From Psoroptes ovis (Eukaryota; Arthropoda; Arachnida; Sarcoptiformes; Psoroptidae), in NCBI GenBank assembly GCA_002943765.1, contig PQWQ01000021.1, positions 124,001 through 188,000 of the forward strand: a DNA stretch of 64,000 bases, in the 5' to 3' direction. The position numbers were made by a program, and so were the translations under genes. Below the pieces are notes generated by a model, which searched no databases, was not told the origin of the DNA, and saw only the letters and a list, made by a program, of their open reading frames with translations. Positions 23,671 to 37,811 of this stretch are shown piece by piece (the first letter of the stretch is position 1; each line of letters begins with the position of its first letter).

Positions 23671-24786
23671 GGGTTAACCTTCAATCAATTTTTCACACTC
23701 AAAAAAAATGAACTATTCATAAATTTCGTGCATGAACCCCGAAAAAAAAATTGAATTGATTATACACGATTTTTATATTCAATGTATAAATTTTTTTTAT
23801 ACATTAAAATAACTTTCAACCCCCCCTGTTTGAAATAAATTACAAGGTGAAAATTAGTTTTTTTTCGGCTTAAAAATGATTAATTTCAGGCCATTCGTAA
23901 GAGGTATACAGGGTGGAAAAAACTAGCGAAAATCGGAAATATCTATAGCCCTTCTAGTAGGTGCAATTCACCTGTGTAAATTTTGATTATTCGAAATTAT
24001 TCGAAATTATTCGTGCATTCATATTCATAAACAGGTATATTTTCGTTCGATGCATGCACTCAAAGGTGTATACCTTTGAAAAAGTACAAATAGGTATAAC
24101 CCGTAGGCATATACATACACAATCAAGCCTACACATACACACACACACCTAAAGATCATTGCCATTTGATCACGAATCCAATTCAATAGGTATGGTTATA
24201 ACCTTTGCATGTATTTCAATCGAAAAAAGATGAATTTTTGATTGAAATCTTCGGAAAAAAAATTTTTTGCAAAAATACAAAGGGCTATAGATAAATAAAG
24301 TGCAAAATTTTTCTTCGAAAAAAAATGATTTAATACCTTGAAGGTATTCGCAGTGTATTCACACAACAAACACAATCAGAAAGCCAAAAACATATTGGAA
24401 AATATGTAATCAACCAGGTGTGCACAGGTCGTATCAGGCCAGGTGAATCAATCAAACCAGCGAAACCAGCCATTTGGTAGTCAACTAATCAACCATCGGA
24501 GTAATCACAACCACACGATCGTATCTAAAATTCATTGAAAATCAGGTTTTTGCCAAGGAAATATTTCTGGAAAAATGAAAAATTGCCAAGAAAATTTCCG
24601 AAAAACTTTTCTCGTGTGTGAAATTACTACATTTTTTTCGATAGTTTTTGAATTGGATTTCAATGAATTTCAATAATTTTCAACAATTACAATGAAGGAA
24701 TATTTATGTGTGAGTATCTGAATATATGAACATTTTTTATTATTATTTTCGATTAAATCGATTATTCAATCATTCAAAGAGTAAAA

Positions 24787-24867
24787 GGACTGTCCGAAAA
24801 GTCCTGACGCTAAAATCTGTGCATTTTTTCATCAAAAATTCCGAAACGACTTTTCGGACAGTCTCGA
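24787..24867. mobile_element. mariner-type MITE, diverged
   Basis: Left arm GACTGTCCGAAAAGTCCTGA, right arm CGACTTTTCGGACAGTC. The outer TTAGG is lost at both ends. Confidence 0.68.
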
Positions 24868-27177
24868 ACTACAATTTTAATTTTGAAATCAGTTGAATGG
24901 CTAAAAACCATTTTAAACATATGCACTGGCAAATGGCTAAGGTAGGATTTGATAGTTTTGATTTTATCAATGACAATGATTGCTTTGTTTTTTTTTTTTT
25001 TTTTTTTTGATTGTTCAAGATTAGATCGAATCAATGTATTATCTGTGATTGGTTAATTTGTATCCATCTCATTATAGTACACAGGTATTATCATCAGGAT
25101 AAATGTGTTTATAGTTTGTAACTATTTTCATTGTATAAAACAAAAACAAACAAACAACCAATCAATCGAATCGATTTAATTTCTCATTTGTTTAGTCGTA
25201 ATAATTTTCCAAGATCTCAAATCATCAATCATTCGTAGATATGTGCGGTTAGCCATTGTTCAGTGCGCAACCGGGGGAGTAACTCAGAACTCATTCACTG
25301 ATTGGCCATCTTTCCCACCGGCCAGGCATACAGAGCTTTTCAGGCCTTTCGAGGGGGAAGACTTTTCAAAGGCACTTCAAAGGGAAGGCTGCCGAGGGGG
25401 CCACCAGGGGGAGGCACTGTTTTTTCTTGAGAAAAGAAAAAAACTAATCAAATGAACAACTAATGAAGCACACGAAATCAATGAATTTTCAAAAAAAAAA
25501 AAAAAAAATTTCGTGGACGAAAATAACCAGATATTGATTGATATCTATAACCCTGTGAATGTATATACCCTGAGTCAGGTATATACCTGTGTGTGTGTGT
25601 GCATTTGAATTGAATGAAATTTCATTTCATTTATTTCGATTTTGATTATAATCAAAGGTATGAATGAATGAATGAATACACGAAAAATGCATTTTTCATG
25701 GTGTAATGAAATGATTCAATGAATGAATGAATGAATCGAAAATGCCAAAAATTCATTTTTCATTTTTTGATTTTTGGCCATTCATAAACACTGTAATCAT
25801 AGCCAAAAGTAATGATGATAATCACCAGGTATTTCGGCAGGTATTTTGTTGTTTTTAGCCAAGAAAAATGGCAGAAAAATGTCGGGAAAATTTACAGGAA
25901 TTTTTTCAGAGAAATTTCCTTGGAAAATTCCTGTAAACATTCCCCACAAAATTCTGGTTTGGCAGCTTTTTGACTGTTTTTTTTTCAGTAATAAATCAAA
26001 AATCACAAATTACATTTCGAAAAATCGATTTTTGGCAGAATGATCATCAAATCAGAATGATTTTTGATTTTGAAAAATTACCACCAATAATTTTCAACCT
26101 GTCATAAGGTTGAAATCTTCAAAAATTGGAAAAATTTGAAAATTCGAATCAAAATTCAGAAAATTCGAAATTCGAATCAAATCAAAATTCGAATCGAATC
26201 AAAATTAAAAGGTTACTCAGGGTTATTCAAGGTTAATTATAGTGTAATTAATTATCATTGTTCATTGATTCATTGGTTCATTGTTCATCATGTGAAATCG
26301 AACGAGAAATCATTTCTCAGGAATTTTTGAATTTTCAAAGTGTTCGATCAATGTTCGATCATTGCCAATCATATTTGGCTATATACCAAATATGATTGGC
26401 CGATTGATATTGAAAAAATGTACTGGTATATTCGACTTTTAGCCAATTTTAGCCAATCACAACGCATGGCCATTAACAGACAGCTAAGAATAAAGAGAGG
26501 AAGAAGGCATCGAAATACATAATTCATAATTTAATATTTTTTCTTTTTTTACGCCAAACCCCCTTTTTTTTTCTCAGTGCAGCTAAAATGAACAATAATT
26601 ATTGGTTGAAATGAGACATGTATGAAATATGAAAAAAAAATTAAGGCGTGGCCTAATTTTTTTTTCATATTTTTTATTGGCTTTACATAATTCATAAGCA
26701 TGCATTGTTATTATTTATGTATTCTCTTATATGAATGGAAAAAAACGAACCTATAAAAAAATATGAAAATTCATAATTTTTCAAATTCATATTTTTTTTC
26801 TTCGTGTGTAAGCTCATAAGCCCCACCCACAAATTATGAATTTTTTCTTTTGTTTTTCTCTTTTCAGGAGAAAATTTTCATTGTTTTCTTGGAAAATTTC
26901 TCATTATCCTTAGCCAGCGCGGCTGGTAATAATAGCCTTCGAGGCTATAGCCACAGGCTCAGCCAGTGAACACTCGAAGCTCAGCACACAAAGGCTTTAG
27001 TGAACAAAGGCTTCTGTGTATGTGCACACAGATATGAAGAGTTTTAATTAATTTTTCTGCTGCATTTGGCTGATAATTGATTTCTGAAAAGTTTCCAATT
27101 TTCACTGTGGATTCTAAAAATAGAAACAATTGTTTCTCGAAAGCTTTCAGCATGCCACGCAGCAGCAGGCGTGATTA

Positions 27178-27231
27178 GTGGTCAGTAATCAGTGGTCACT
27201 GGTCAGTAATCAAAAATCAGTGGTCAGTGAT
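27178..27231 (+). repeat. GGTCAGTAATCAGTGGTCACT tandem repeat region
   Basis: Alternating GTGGTCAGT and AATCA words. Similar GATCAGTGGT strings occur at 32155-32195 and 34440-34470. Confidence 0.5.
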
Positions 27232-28640
27232 TATGGCCAGAAATTGGTCGAAGTCGGCCGGAGAAATGTCATTGAAAAATGACCAAAAAAATCGATTATC
27301 GACGAGGTTGTAAGCTTGAAAATTTTCTCAAAAATTTTCAATGGTCAAAATGTAATTAGTGAAAAAAACGCATAAATTATGTATGTGAAAGATGACCACT
27401 GGTCATTTTTGAATTTTTAAAATTTTGCTTTTAGTCAAATGAATGCCATTTCGTTCGATTTGTTTGTTTGATTGAAACAAATGGCAACATATAAATCAAA
27501 TGAAACAGTCGAAGAGGGTGGAAATTTTTGGGAAATTTGAAATTTTAATTTTGGAAGAAATTCGAGACTCAAGGTTTTTGGTCGAAGAAAAAGTTTCCCG
27601 GAAAGTCAAACACCAAAATTGATTTCTGGGGAAGTTTCTCTGAAAATTTCTCGGTGAACTGGCATTCACAGGCTACTGTAAAGGTCATTAATACCTGGAA
27701 TTATTTGATTAATTAATAATTTCATTTAATTAATTAAAAATTTTAGTAGTCAACAACAGCAGCAATCTAATTAATCAATTTGTAATTTTCGAAATTTTGA
27801 AATTATTCAAGGCTATAGCCTTTGAAGCCATTTAATGTACCTTTTGGTGATGGCAATTAATTACAATGTGTAAATTTTTGGCTGAGTAAATTATTCACGG
27901 TGCACTGTAATGTATTTTCAATCTTGATCTTGATATCTCAAGATCTGAAATCATCATGGTCATCATCATGAAATGTTAAGGCATCGATTAAATTAATGTT
28001 TGCTTACTCAGGTGCAGCTTGCTTGTCAAAGGTATATTGAGCAAGCTGAGTGAAGCACAAGCTGCTTGTGAATGTATTTGAATTGACTACACCTGGTCGG
28101 CTGCCGATATTTTGATAAGCCGGTGATAATTCAGCGAAATCGGCCGAACACGGCTGAATTGAGTAAGGCTAAGCAAGATTGAGTCAAATTGAGACAAATT
28201 AACCCGTGTAACTGAGCTTAGCTTAGCCCAGGGACCTCAGGGAACTTTTCCAGATAAATAATCAGTATACTAACCTAATACAAAACCGCAGAAAATCGTT
28301 GAAAACCTTTGAAAAACCTCACCAAAACCCTGATAAAAACCTTGTAATTTTCACTTAATTTAAAACCTCATTCAAAAGATTATACCCTGATAGACTTAAT
28401 AGATGAGATAAAAACCACAAACCTAATAGCCTTAATAGGCTAAAAGCTTGCATTTATCAAATCAATATATACAAAAACATACAAGGCAGAAACTTGCTGA
28501 AATCAAATGATAATCTCAAAATTTTCATTTTTGAAAAAAAATTAAATTTTCAATTTTTCAAAATTCAATTTCAGACCAAATTTCATTCAATTTCTACCCA
28601 AAAAAATTTCTGATAAATTTTGTACACTCAAAGATTACTA

Positions 28641-28722
28641 CCTCATACCTTACACTCACATACCTCATACACACAAACCTTATACCTCATACCTTAAACT
28701 CACATACCTCATAACCTCATAC
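28641..28722 (+). repeat. tandem repeat of TACCTCATAC / TTACACTCACA words
   Basis: About four imperfect units of CTCATACCTTACACTCACATAC.. type, with a shortened CATAACCTCATAC end. Confidence 0.6.
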
Positions 28723-29356
28723 ATTCATCCAGTGACTTCAATGACTGGCTGAAAGCATTTTTCATTTCGATTCATTCTTAATTCATTTCATTTCAACAAA
28801 AATTATCAAACATTCATTTATGAATATGTTTGAATATGCGAGCACAGATCACATCAATTGATTTATGGCCGATTTGAATCGAAAAGTGAATATTTCGTTG
28901 ATATCTTTTGATATATCAACGAGAAGAAAAAAATGAAATTTGAAATTTAGAAAATTTGAAATTTGGCTGAAATGAAATGAAATTAAATGAATTAAAATTG
29001 AAATAAATTAAAAAAAAATGAAATTCGAAATGAGCATAAATCAAAATGAGCTTCACCACTGGCTGAACTCGGCTGAAACAACTGGCTGAACAACGATCAA
29101 ATGATGCTGAATGATCAATGATCATTCAGCATCATTTTTGTTGATTCGAAAATTTTTCAAAAATGGTGAAAATGACAAGCAAATTTCATTGGCTTCTTAT
29201 TCAATGAGATAACCTAAGATGAATTAAGAAGAATCATTGATTCATCAGGTTACGATTGATTATGAATGAATGGTGGTGGAAATCTTAAAGGTAAAACTTG
29301 TTTTCTAGCTTCGACAAATGAGTAAATACACCGAGAAAAATAAATCTGATCATTTT

Positions 29357-29462
29357 CGAGGCTGTCCGTAAAGTCGTGTCGGATTTTGGAAAGAAAATTC
29401 ATTGGCTGAATTAGATTGAATCGGTTCCGATTGGACGAGACAGAAATTTTCGGACAGCCAAT
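29357..29462. mobile_element. mariner-type MITE, long diverged form
   Basis: Left end AGGCTGTCCGTAAAGTCGTG, right end ATTTTCGGACAGCC, 106 bp in all. The related copy at 40196 shares the GTCCGTAAAGTC end and the ATTGAATC centre. Confidence 0.6.
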
Positions 29463-31586
29463 TTGGAGACCATTTATCATTTGTTGATTTGAAATTTTTC
29501 GGAATGAAAAAAATGAATTTGAAAAATGAATTTTCATTTTTCAAATTCATTTTTCATTGGCTAAGATTATTTTCATTATTTTTCGTTTGTTTCTTTGTTT
29601 TTCTTTCCTTTTATAGTGTTTGATTTTTCTTCGATTTTTTTTTCTCAGAAAAATTTTCATCTTTAAAATTGTGTAATTATGAATCAGAAGAGGGGAGTTC
29701 ATTGAGTTAATTCAAAGAAATTTCCCTAGAAAGTTTCAGAGAAAGTTCCCGGAAAGTTTCAGAGAAGTTTTTTAGGGAAATTTTCCGTAATTCTTCCTTT
29801 GGTAATGACCACTAAATGATCAACAAATGTGAGTTGAGCTAATGTGATTTGAGCTAATGCATACATAAATGAGTTATGAGTGTAACAAAAGTCAAATATG
29901 AATGGCCAGATGTAATGATGAATTTTGAATTTTTCGACAAAATTTATGGGCCTAGCAGCCGGACCTTGGCCATAAAAAATGGCCAAAATCAATTGAAAAT
30001 TTTGAATTTTGAAATTTCGGAAAATTTGAACATAAATTCAATGAAATTCAATGAGAAATCAGTGGCCGATCATTCACAGCCATACAATGTAATGAAGGGT
30101 CAAACAAAAGGACATAAAAAATCGAAAAAACTATAAAAATATGGCCCAGAGAGAAATCAGAAAAATCGAAAAAATCGTGTGACCAAACATGGACCATAGA
30201 AAATGAGACCAAAATTTCAGAGTTTTGACCAATTTTTTTCGAAAATTTTATGAAAAATTTTCGAAAAATCAATGAAATCAAAGAAATCAAAATACACTCA
30301 TTGATTCAATTGACCATATGGTTTGGCAATTTTTCAAATTTTTCTGGCTTTTTCTAAGGCATAAACACAGGGTCCAAAACACCGGTCTAATTTCAGTCAA
30401 AAAAATGTTGAAAAAATTCAATTGACTTTTTGACCAGTTTTATTTTTGCTGACAAAATTTTTCGGACAAAAATTTTATTGTTTTTTTTTATTATAGTCAT
30501 GGACCTAGCCGTGATTTTTCATGGTCCAAAATTTGAAAAATGATCAAAGTAACTTTTCAAAGGAAAAAAGGTAATAACGTTGGAAAAAATGTAAAATTAT
30601 CATTTTTTTTTTCGAATTGTTGCTCATTAAAATTTCAAAAATGAATCAATTTTCAATGCTAGGTCTCGGGGACCTAGCTCGTAAATGCTTAAAATTTTGA
30701 ATTTATGGAAAATAAATCCTAAATTTTTGAAAAACAAATACCAGGGTCCTAGGTACCCATTGTCAATGCATACATAATTCAAAAAATGAAATAATTTTGA
30801 AATAAATCGAAGCAAATGTTTCAAAATGTGTCACAAATCAGAAAATTTATAGGATTTATTATCATCCTGGTCAAGGTCCAAGGTTGTTGCTCATCGTTTT
30901 GAAAATATGACCTCATGGAGCTGAGCAAGGCCTTGCAAGCACTGTGAATCTGATTTTTTTGGCCTAAAAAAAATGAATGCATAATTCATAATATGGCCAT
31001 AGGCCATATTATCGATATGAGATAAAAATCGACCAAAAAACAAGCACTATAAAGTGTCAACAGCGAAAAAAAAAATTGCCGAAAATTTTCTCAAGAAACA
31101 TAATTATTTACAGAAACATTTCCCTTGCGCAGCCATTGTCTTACAGTTGCTGAAGAATTTTATGGCATTTTTCAGGCCATTCGAAGACATGTAAGAAACG
31201 ATTGAAGATGGCTCAAACACGTCTTGTCCATGTCAATACTTACAGTCATTAAATTACTGGAAACATTCTCAAGAAAATGTAACTGAATCTATGAATTTTT
31301 TTTTCAAATATTCGAAAATGAAACATTCACAAATGATGTATTCGAATTACATGGAAGTTTACATGGAAAATTTTCTGGAAATTCATACTTGTAGCACAAA
31401 TGTCATTTGATTCGAATCAAAATTTGACACATTTGATGACAGCTAACAAACGATGAGCGAAGAAAAAATTTCCAGAAAATTTTTTCCTGTCATAATTACC
31501 AGGAAATTGCTCGCAAATTTGTTGTTTTCATTGCTACATTGATTCAGCACATGTGGCAATGAGTAGCTCGCGTACATATTTATATA

Positions 31587-31667
31587 TCGGGTTGTCCCAT
31601 AAGTTCTTGCCGTTTTTTTGAATAAAAAATTACTTAGAAAACGGCAAGAACTTATGGGACAACCTAA
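31587..31667 (-). mobile_element. mariner-type MITE, sub-family a
   Basis: An 81-bp TA-flanked copy, left end TCGGGTTGTCCCATAAG, right arm consensus. Confidence 0.87.
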
Positions 31668-34137
31668 TATTTACATACATCAAAAAGGGCCATTCATCTA
31701 TAAGATTTGAAAGATTTATGGCTCAAAGAAGATGAGAAATGGTCAAACATTTCTTGGTACCAGAGCGAGAGAAATTTGACCAGAAATTTTCCTTTGAAAT
31801 TTGGGTTTTTGAACCAGAAATTCGAAGCAAACTCAAATTCATCAATGTCATTGGCTGCGCTGGTTTTTCATGCACAAAGACACATGAATTGATTTAAATC
31901 ATTTTTTTTAGTTTTTGCTATTTTGCTTGGTGCCCGCAGGGCAAATTAGAATTTCCAAGGAAATTCTTCTTGTTCAGAGATTACACTCACAGATTAGATC
32001 AAGACTTTTGTTTCTAAGAGTGAGGAGGAGGAGGATGAAAATGAGGAGAAAAATGATTTTTCTCAAGAAGGAAAATTTCCTGGAAAACATTTTTGACAAG
32101 TTTTCTCCCTCGCTTGTCTACTCATCATCATTTGGTCTACTGAGATTCTTGACTAGTGATTAGTGGTGATCAGTGGTGGTGACCAGTGGAGATTAAATTT
32201 CGTCGAAAGATTTGCGAAAATTCCCCGGAATTTTCTCGAGGTTTTTCGAGGAAATTTTCCAGGAGAGAAATTTTCCAGTAAATCAACTGCTGCCATTTTG
32301 TGATTTATGAAAAATGAAGAGAAAATTTCTCATCGATGATTTGATTGATTGATTGATTTTGTGTGAACATTGTTTGTGAATGTTGTTCTCTTTTGTCTTT
32401 GAAAAAATGAGAAAAATTTCTGGCAAATTTCTCAGCAGACAAAAAAATTGTCAGGAAAATTTCCGATCATCATTATTTCTGTGAATGGCCCCCTTTTTTA
32501 ATATTATCACTTTAATTATTTGACAAATTTGTCATAAAATGAACAACACACACACACATATATCGTGACATGATGGCACTTACAGTGTCAAAATAAAGAG
32601 AAATATTTGTCACTTGTAAATGTCACATACATTGTGAATAACCACCGATAATAATCATTGAAAACAATTACCCAAAGAAAATTTCTGAGAAATTTTCTTG
32701 TCATTTTTATTGTTTTTTCATTTTTGATTACACAATAACAAGCGCAAATTATTATTATTTTCACACTTAGATGAATTCTTCTGATGAACAATTGTTCGGG
32801 ATCGTTCATAAATGTCGTTATTGTTTTTTGATGTGTAAAACAACAAAATGAAAAAAAAATTCCGTTCAAATCATTCATAATTACACTGTCACTATGTGTA
32901 TGTGTGTGTTGGTTATGGTATATGTGGATGGCCCCCGGTGGCTGGCTGGCTGGAAATGTGATTGAAATACTCAAAGCTAAATGTTGGATAATGATGACAA
33001 GCCGGAGGGCCATAGGGGGCATGCTGGGGGACCTGAAAAATAAAAGATGACAAGTGAAATATTTTTGTCTCTGTGATCTGTGATCACTTTGTCAGTGACA
33101 TATTATGTAATAATAATAATAATGATGACACAATTGGCAAAAGGCAGCCAATTTCGTCAGCCAAAACTACTATTCATAAACAACGTAACAAAATAAGAAC
33201 AAAAGAATGCGTAATACGGTCGATTGGTCATTGAAGACAATAATGACGAATTGAATTGAATGATACGTCTGTGTGTGTATGTGCTTGTATTGTACGGAAT
33301 GATGACAACACTCATTCATTGATGTTGTGACAATTGATTATGAAAATGCAATGATGTTACTGTTGTTATGAATGGTACACATCGGAAATTAATAAAAATT
33401 TCATTATTCGACATGTTCAGTGTTAATTAGAGCAAAAATTTTTTTTATGTGAAAGGTTCTTTGATTCAATTCTGTCGAATTAATTATGATTTGTGTGTGC
33501 GTTGGGCCATTCATAAAGTACATAATAACAATGATGATACGACATATATGAATCGCCCTTGCAACACTTGTAATTATCATTATTTAATGTTTGATTGAAC
33601 ATGATCAATGCTGAAATAATGCCTTAAATTGAAACATCTTATTTTTCGATCGATCACACAAGAGGGGTCATATGGTTTGTGTGTGGGGTCGTTATCATGA
33701 GCAAACGTACAGGGGAACGCCCATTTCCTTCCTTTTCAAAAATGATTATAAGGTACTAACCTTATATGATTTGCTGAACATTCGAAAATCGAATGATATT
33801 CATTGATCCAGATAATGATTCGTGTTTTTGGTTGTGTACGTAAGGTTATATGAGGGTCTTATGAGGCTAACTAAGATTCGCAAGTGAATTTGCTGAATTC
33901 GTTGGGAAATTTCCCGAGAAATCACCGAAGAGAAATTTCCACGGAAATCAGTGAAAATCGATGAAAATTGATTGAAGATTCACTCAAGAGATAATCAATC
34001 GATCAATCAATCAACCAATCAAATCAATACTGGTGGTGGTCTGTTTTGGGAAGTGATTTTCCAATCAAATTGCGACATCCGCCCACCCATTCACATAATA
34101 CCTGAGCATTAACCAATGACAATCAATGAATCAATTA

Positions 34138-34260
34138 TTCCCGAGGAAAATTGCCGAGAAATTTCTCAACAAAATTCTGTTTGGTTTCCCTGGAAAATTT
34201 CTCAGAAATTTTCCAAGGAACTTACAGAATTGATTTTCGAGAAAATTTCCCAGAAAAAAA
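34138..34260. repeat. cluster of GGGAAATTTTCC-like motifs
   Basis: Six or seven units such as CCGAGAAATTTCTC, CCTGGAAAATTTCTC and CGAGAAAATTTCCC. Related clusters lie at 33895-33965 and 34810-34930. Confidence 0.6.
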
Positions 34261-35056
34261 AACAATCAAATCATCAAAGATTCATCATTTTTGTGAGTAA
34301 GCAATTGTTTAAACATATCAACCAATGAAATGATTGAACATCATGTCTGGCATCAATCAAAAAACAACAGAAACTATCAATGAATGCACAGAAAAAATTG
34401 AAAAAATATTACACAGAAGCAGCCATTCATAAACAACGTATCAGTGTAATACACTGATCAGTGATCACTGAGTGTGTATAAGCAGATTTCAATCATTTTT
34501 TGATTCAGTCATTTTTCGAATCATTTTCCATAGTTCACCAAGCAGACACACATCAATTTGGGTGGCCAATAAATCTGATGGGTTTTATCAACAGCAGATT
34601 CCCTGTTCGATGTTCAGCACAACTGTAAGGCAGTAACCCGATCGTTTTCAGAAAAATCAACGAACGAAGAGGAGAAATCACAAATGAAAAACGCATCAAT
34701 CATCCCATCAATGAATGGCTCCAAAATAAATGAAATATTCAGTCGAATATTTTACCACCCAAACCGTCAGTGAAAAATGGTGGAATAGAAAGAAGAATTA
34801 CAGAATTTAATTTCAGGGAAATTTCCCAGAAAAAATTCTGAGCAATTTTCTCGTAAATTTCAATGAATTTTACAGTGAAAAAAATCAATCATTTTTTTCC
34901 GGGAAGATTTCCCGTAAATCGAAAATTGTTGTCAGTAGAAATAGTTCATGGAAACTCAGGGAAAAATCGATACGGTCACATAGTCATAAATTCAACAATT
35001 TTAATTAATGAAAAATTTTAATTAAGAAAATTTTAAAGGAAATTTTCCGCAAAATA

Positions 35057-35139
35057 TTAGGCTGTCCGAAAAGTTCATTCCGCTTAATCACAATAGAGTT
35101 GCTTGATGAAAATCGGCCAGAACTTTATGGACAAGCGAA
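35057..35139 (+). mobile_element. mariner-type MITE, sub-family c
   Basis: An 83-bp TA-flanked copy with core AATCACAATAGAGTTGCTTG. The right arm is eroded (ACTTTATGGACAAGCGAA). Confidence 0.83.
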
Positions 35140-35241
35140 TATGTCAACTTAAGAATATGATACATTATTCAAATGGTTACTGTATTTATGAAACTTTTTT
35201 TTTCAGATGAAATCAATGAATTAAAAGGGAAAGAGAGATGG

Positions 35242-35283
35242 GAGAAAACTCGTTAATTAATTAATTAATTAACGAGTTTTCTC
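35242..35283. repeat. 42-bp perfect palindrome
   Basis: The arm GAGAAAACTCGTTAATTAATT is 21 bp and is followed directly by its exact complement, with no loop. It is unrelated to the element families in the window. Confidence 0.9.
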
Positions 35284-35861
35284 TGCGTGCGTACATACGC
35301 GTGTATGAGAATATGGAAAAATGAATGTCACATCGAATGATATTTGATATGATTCGAAATGTACATCTCAAACCATACATACACAACATAAATAACCCTT
35401 TGAATACCCGAAATACAATAACAATTGAAAAAACATTCATTTTTTCGGATTCATGTGAACACTTGTCACATTTGAAAACACTTGTCACTTTTGAACTCAA
35501 AGAGCTGACAGAAGTCTGAAAAAAATTGTCCAAAAAAAAACATGGATCATTCACGAATTCCGTACACAAGCAAAAAAAAAAAAAAAAATTTGCCAATTAC
35601 AAATGACATTCTTCAAGTCGAAAAAGTAAAGAGTTATTCATAAATAAAATGACACAAAATATTACATCATTCATTCATTCATCCATCCATCCATCCGCTA
35701 CATTTATTCATTGGATACATTTCCACTGTCATTCCCCTTGAACATTTCGCTACATTACCAAATGACAAGTATCAGTTTTTCAGTCAATTTTTGACAATTC
35801 ATTGAATTTTGAAAATTCAATGAATTTCAAATTTGAATTTCCACGACGGAGCATACAACTA

Positions 35862-35942
35862 TCAGGCTGTCCGAAAAGTTCATTCCGCTTAATCGAATAG
35901 AGTTACCTATGAAAATTGGTCAGAACTTTTCGGACAACCTGA
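35862..35942 (+). mobile_element. mariner-type MITE, sub-family c
   Basis: An 81-bp TA-flanked copy. The outer ends TCAGG and CCTGA share the same change, so they still pair. Confidence 0.87.
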
Positions 35943-36099
35943 TAGTTTATTTCTACACACATGTCAACAGCTGAAAAATTGACAGCAAAATGTCAGACAA
36001 GCAAACAACAAGGTCGATGATTACATACATAAACATAAATTTTGAAATTCTTCTCGAAAAAACAACATTCTGAATTATGGATGAGCATATGGATATCAT

Positions 36100-36338
36100 C
36101 AGTGGTTCTCAACCTTTTTCTTTGGTTCAAAGTTCAAAAATTTCCAAAATTCGGCGGTGCACACACTAAGTAGTAAAGGATTATGTGCGATATGTTAGGC
36201 TGTCCGAAAAGTTCATTACGCTTAATCACAATAGAGTTGCATGTGAAAATCGGACAGAACTTTTCGGACAACCTAAAATTTACAGCAAATTTAGCGAAAC
36301 AAAAAAAGACCGGGGTACAGTTCGGTTGAGAACCACTG
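36100..36338. mobile_element. hAT-type miniature element interrupted by a mariner-type MITE
   Basis: Ends CAGTGGTTCTCAACC and GGTTGAGAACCACTG are perfect inverted repeats. The 82-bp mariner-type copy at 36195-36276 sits inside, so the original element was about 157 bp. The left part resembles the 17963 copy (AATTCGGCGGTG versus AATTTGGCGGTG). Confidence 0.82.
36195..36276 (+). mobile_element. mariner-type MITE, sub-family c, nested in a hAT-type element
   Basis: Left end TTAGGCTGTCCGAAAAG, core AATCACAATAGAGTTGCATG, right end GGACAACCTAA. It was inserted after the surrounding hAT-type element. Confidence 0.88.
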
Positions 36339-36493
36339 TTCTTTGAATGAATTTGAGAGAATGGATATGAACATGTAATGATTTCAACAACGATGAATAA
36401 AATTAATTAATTATACGACAATAATAACGATGATAATGAGATTACATGTTTAATGAATTTTTGAATGAAAAAAATCGAAAAAATTCGACGAGA

Positions 36494-36662
36494 GCCAGCT
36501 ACCGGTCGGCAACGATTTTTGCTGACTGCCATCGCAGCTGTCGTTAAATTTGACAAACACACTGTTACAATACAAATGCTGCCCGTGTCTTTCTCGGGCT
36601 GAGCGGGTTTAATGTAATTTTTAGTGAACGGAAAAACACGTTCAAAGACAGTAGTTGGGTGG
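36494..36662. mobile_element. unrecognised ~165-bp repeat with internal hairpin, copy 2
   Basis: The left end CCAGCTACCGGTCGGCAACG is the exact complement of the right end of the copy at 55236. The right end CAGTAGTTGGGTGG matches copy 1. The internal hairpin is GCCCGTGTC...CGGGCTGAGC. It is probably a miniature inverted-repeat transposon of a family I do not recognise. Confidence 0.65.
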
Positions 36663-37731
36663 TTTTTGAATTTTTTTCAAAAAAAAAATTTTCTTTTTCT
36701 GTCTTCTGAATTTCTTGGAAATTTTGAATAAACAAGAAACATAAATATCACACAAAGACAAAAATGAATAAAAAGGTCAACAGACAAGATTATTTTGAAT
36801 TTTGAGAATTTTCAAAGATAAAAATAAACAAAGACAGAAATAAACAAAGACAAAAATGGTCATTTCGGTGAATGAATACACATGTACCGAATTCTCAGGT
36901 GACCAACGAAGGCATAGAATTTTTTCGCTGGCCCCCTGGCCCCTCCACCAACAAAAATCCTCCCTGGTACCGGGGTACCGACCTTGTACGTGACAAGCTA
37001 CTAAGTCCTTCACCAGGCACCACCCTTGTACATGTGAAGGTACATAGGTACACAGGTCCAAACCTTCGAAGTTCAGACCCTGACCAGTGGTTATAACCTC
37101 TAAAAATATGGCCGAAATTCATTCATTAACTTAACAATGAGATCAACAAAAACAGTGATATCGAAAGATTTCGAGTGAATTTTGCACATCAATGATATCA
37201 AACAAATATGCACACAGAAAAAACATTCATAAAATACGTGACCAAATTTTAATTGAATTTTTTCAGGTTTTGTTTATTTGTTTCAATTTTACCTGTGTAG
37301 CAAATGTAGCAATTTTGATTTGGAAAATTTGGGCTAAAAATAGACTAAGAAATTCATGGCCAACAACGGCCACAAGCAGTCAATGGAAGCCTCTCGCACA
37401 CCAGGTACCAGTCATTTGCGGATGACCATTATACAGGTACATAAGTCAAGACTGAACAAAGGTAAGTAGATATGAATATCTACAAAGGTATGAGCCTTAA
37501 ACAACGGCAGAGTCTTAAGGTAAAAACCTCAAAGATAATGAAAAATAATGATTAGGCCATCGGCTTTCCATTATCAGTGGGTGGAAAGCTTTAGATTTTC
37601 TTGTGAAAAAAATTTTTCTCTCAGTGAATCATACTTGATAAATGTTCATATCTCGATCAACTTATTCAGTCACATTCATATATTCAATGACAGCAGTGGT
37701 AACCATATTTTTACCTTTCATAATTTATCTA

Positions 37732-37811
37732 TTAGGTTGTCCCATAAGTTCTTGCCGATTTTTCGAATGAAAAAAATTGAAAAAACGGCAAGAACTTATG
37801 GGACAACCTAA
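37732..37811 (-). mobile_element. mariner-type MITE, sub-family a
   Basis: An 80-bp TA-flanked copy with near-perfect arms and reversed CGAATGAAAAAAATTG centre. Confidence 0.9.

Noticed and set aside
32588..33022. 144-codon minus-strand open frame
   Set aside because: No domain or plausible composition. It spans repeat-like and CA-rich sequence, and is about the length expected by chance in a 64-kb AT-rich window.
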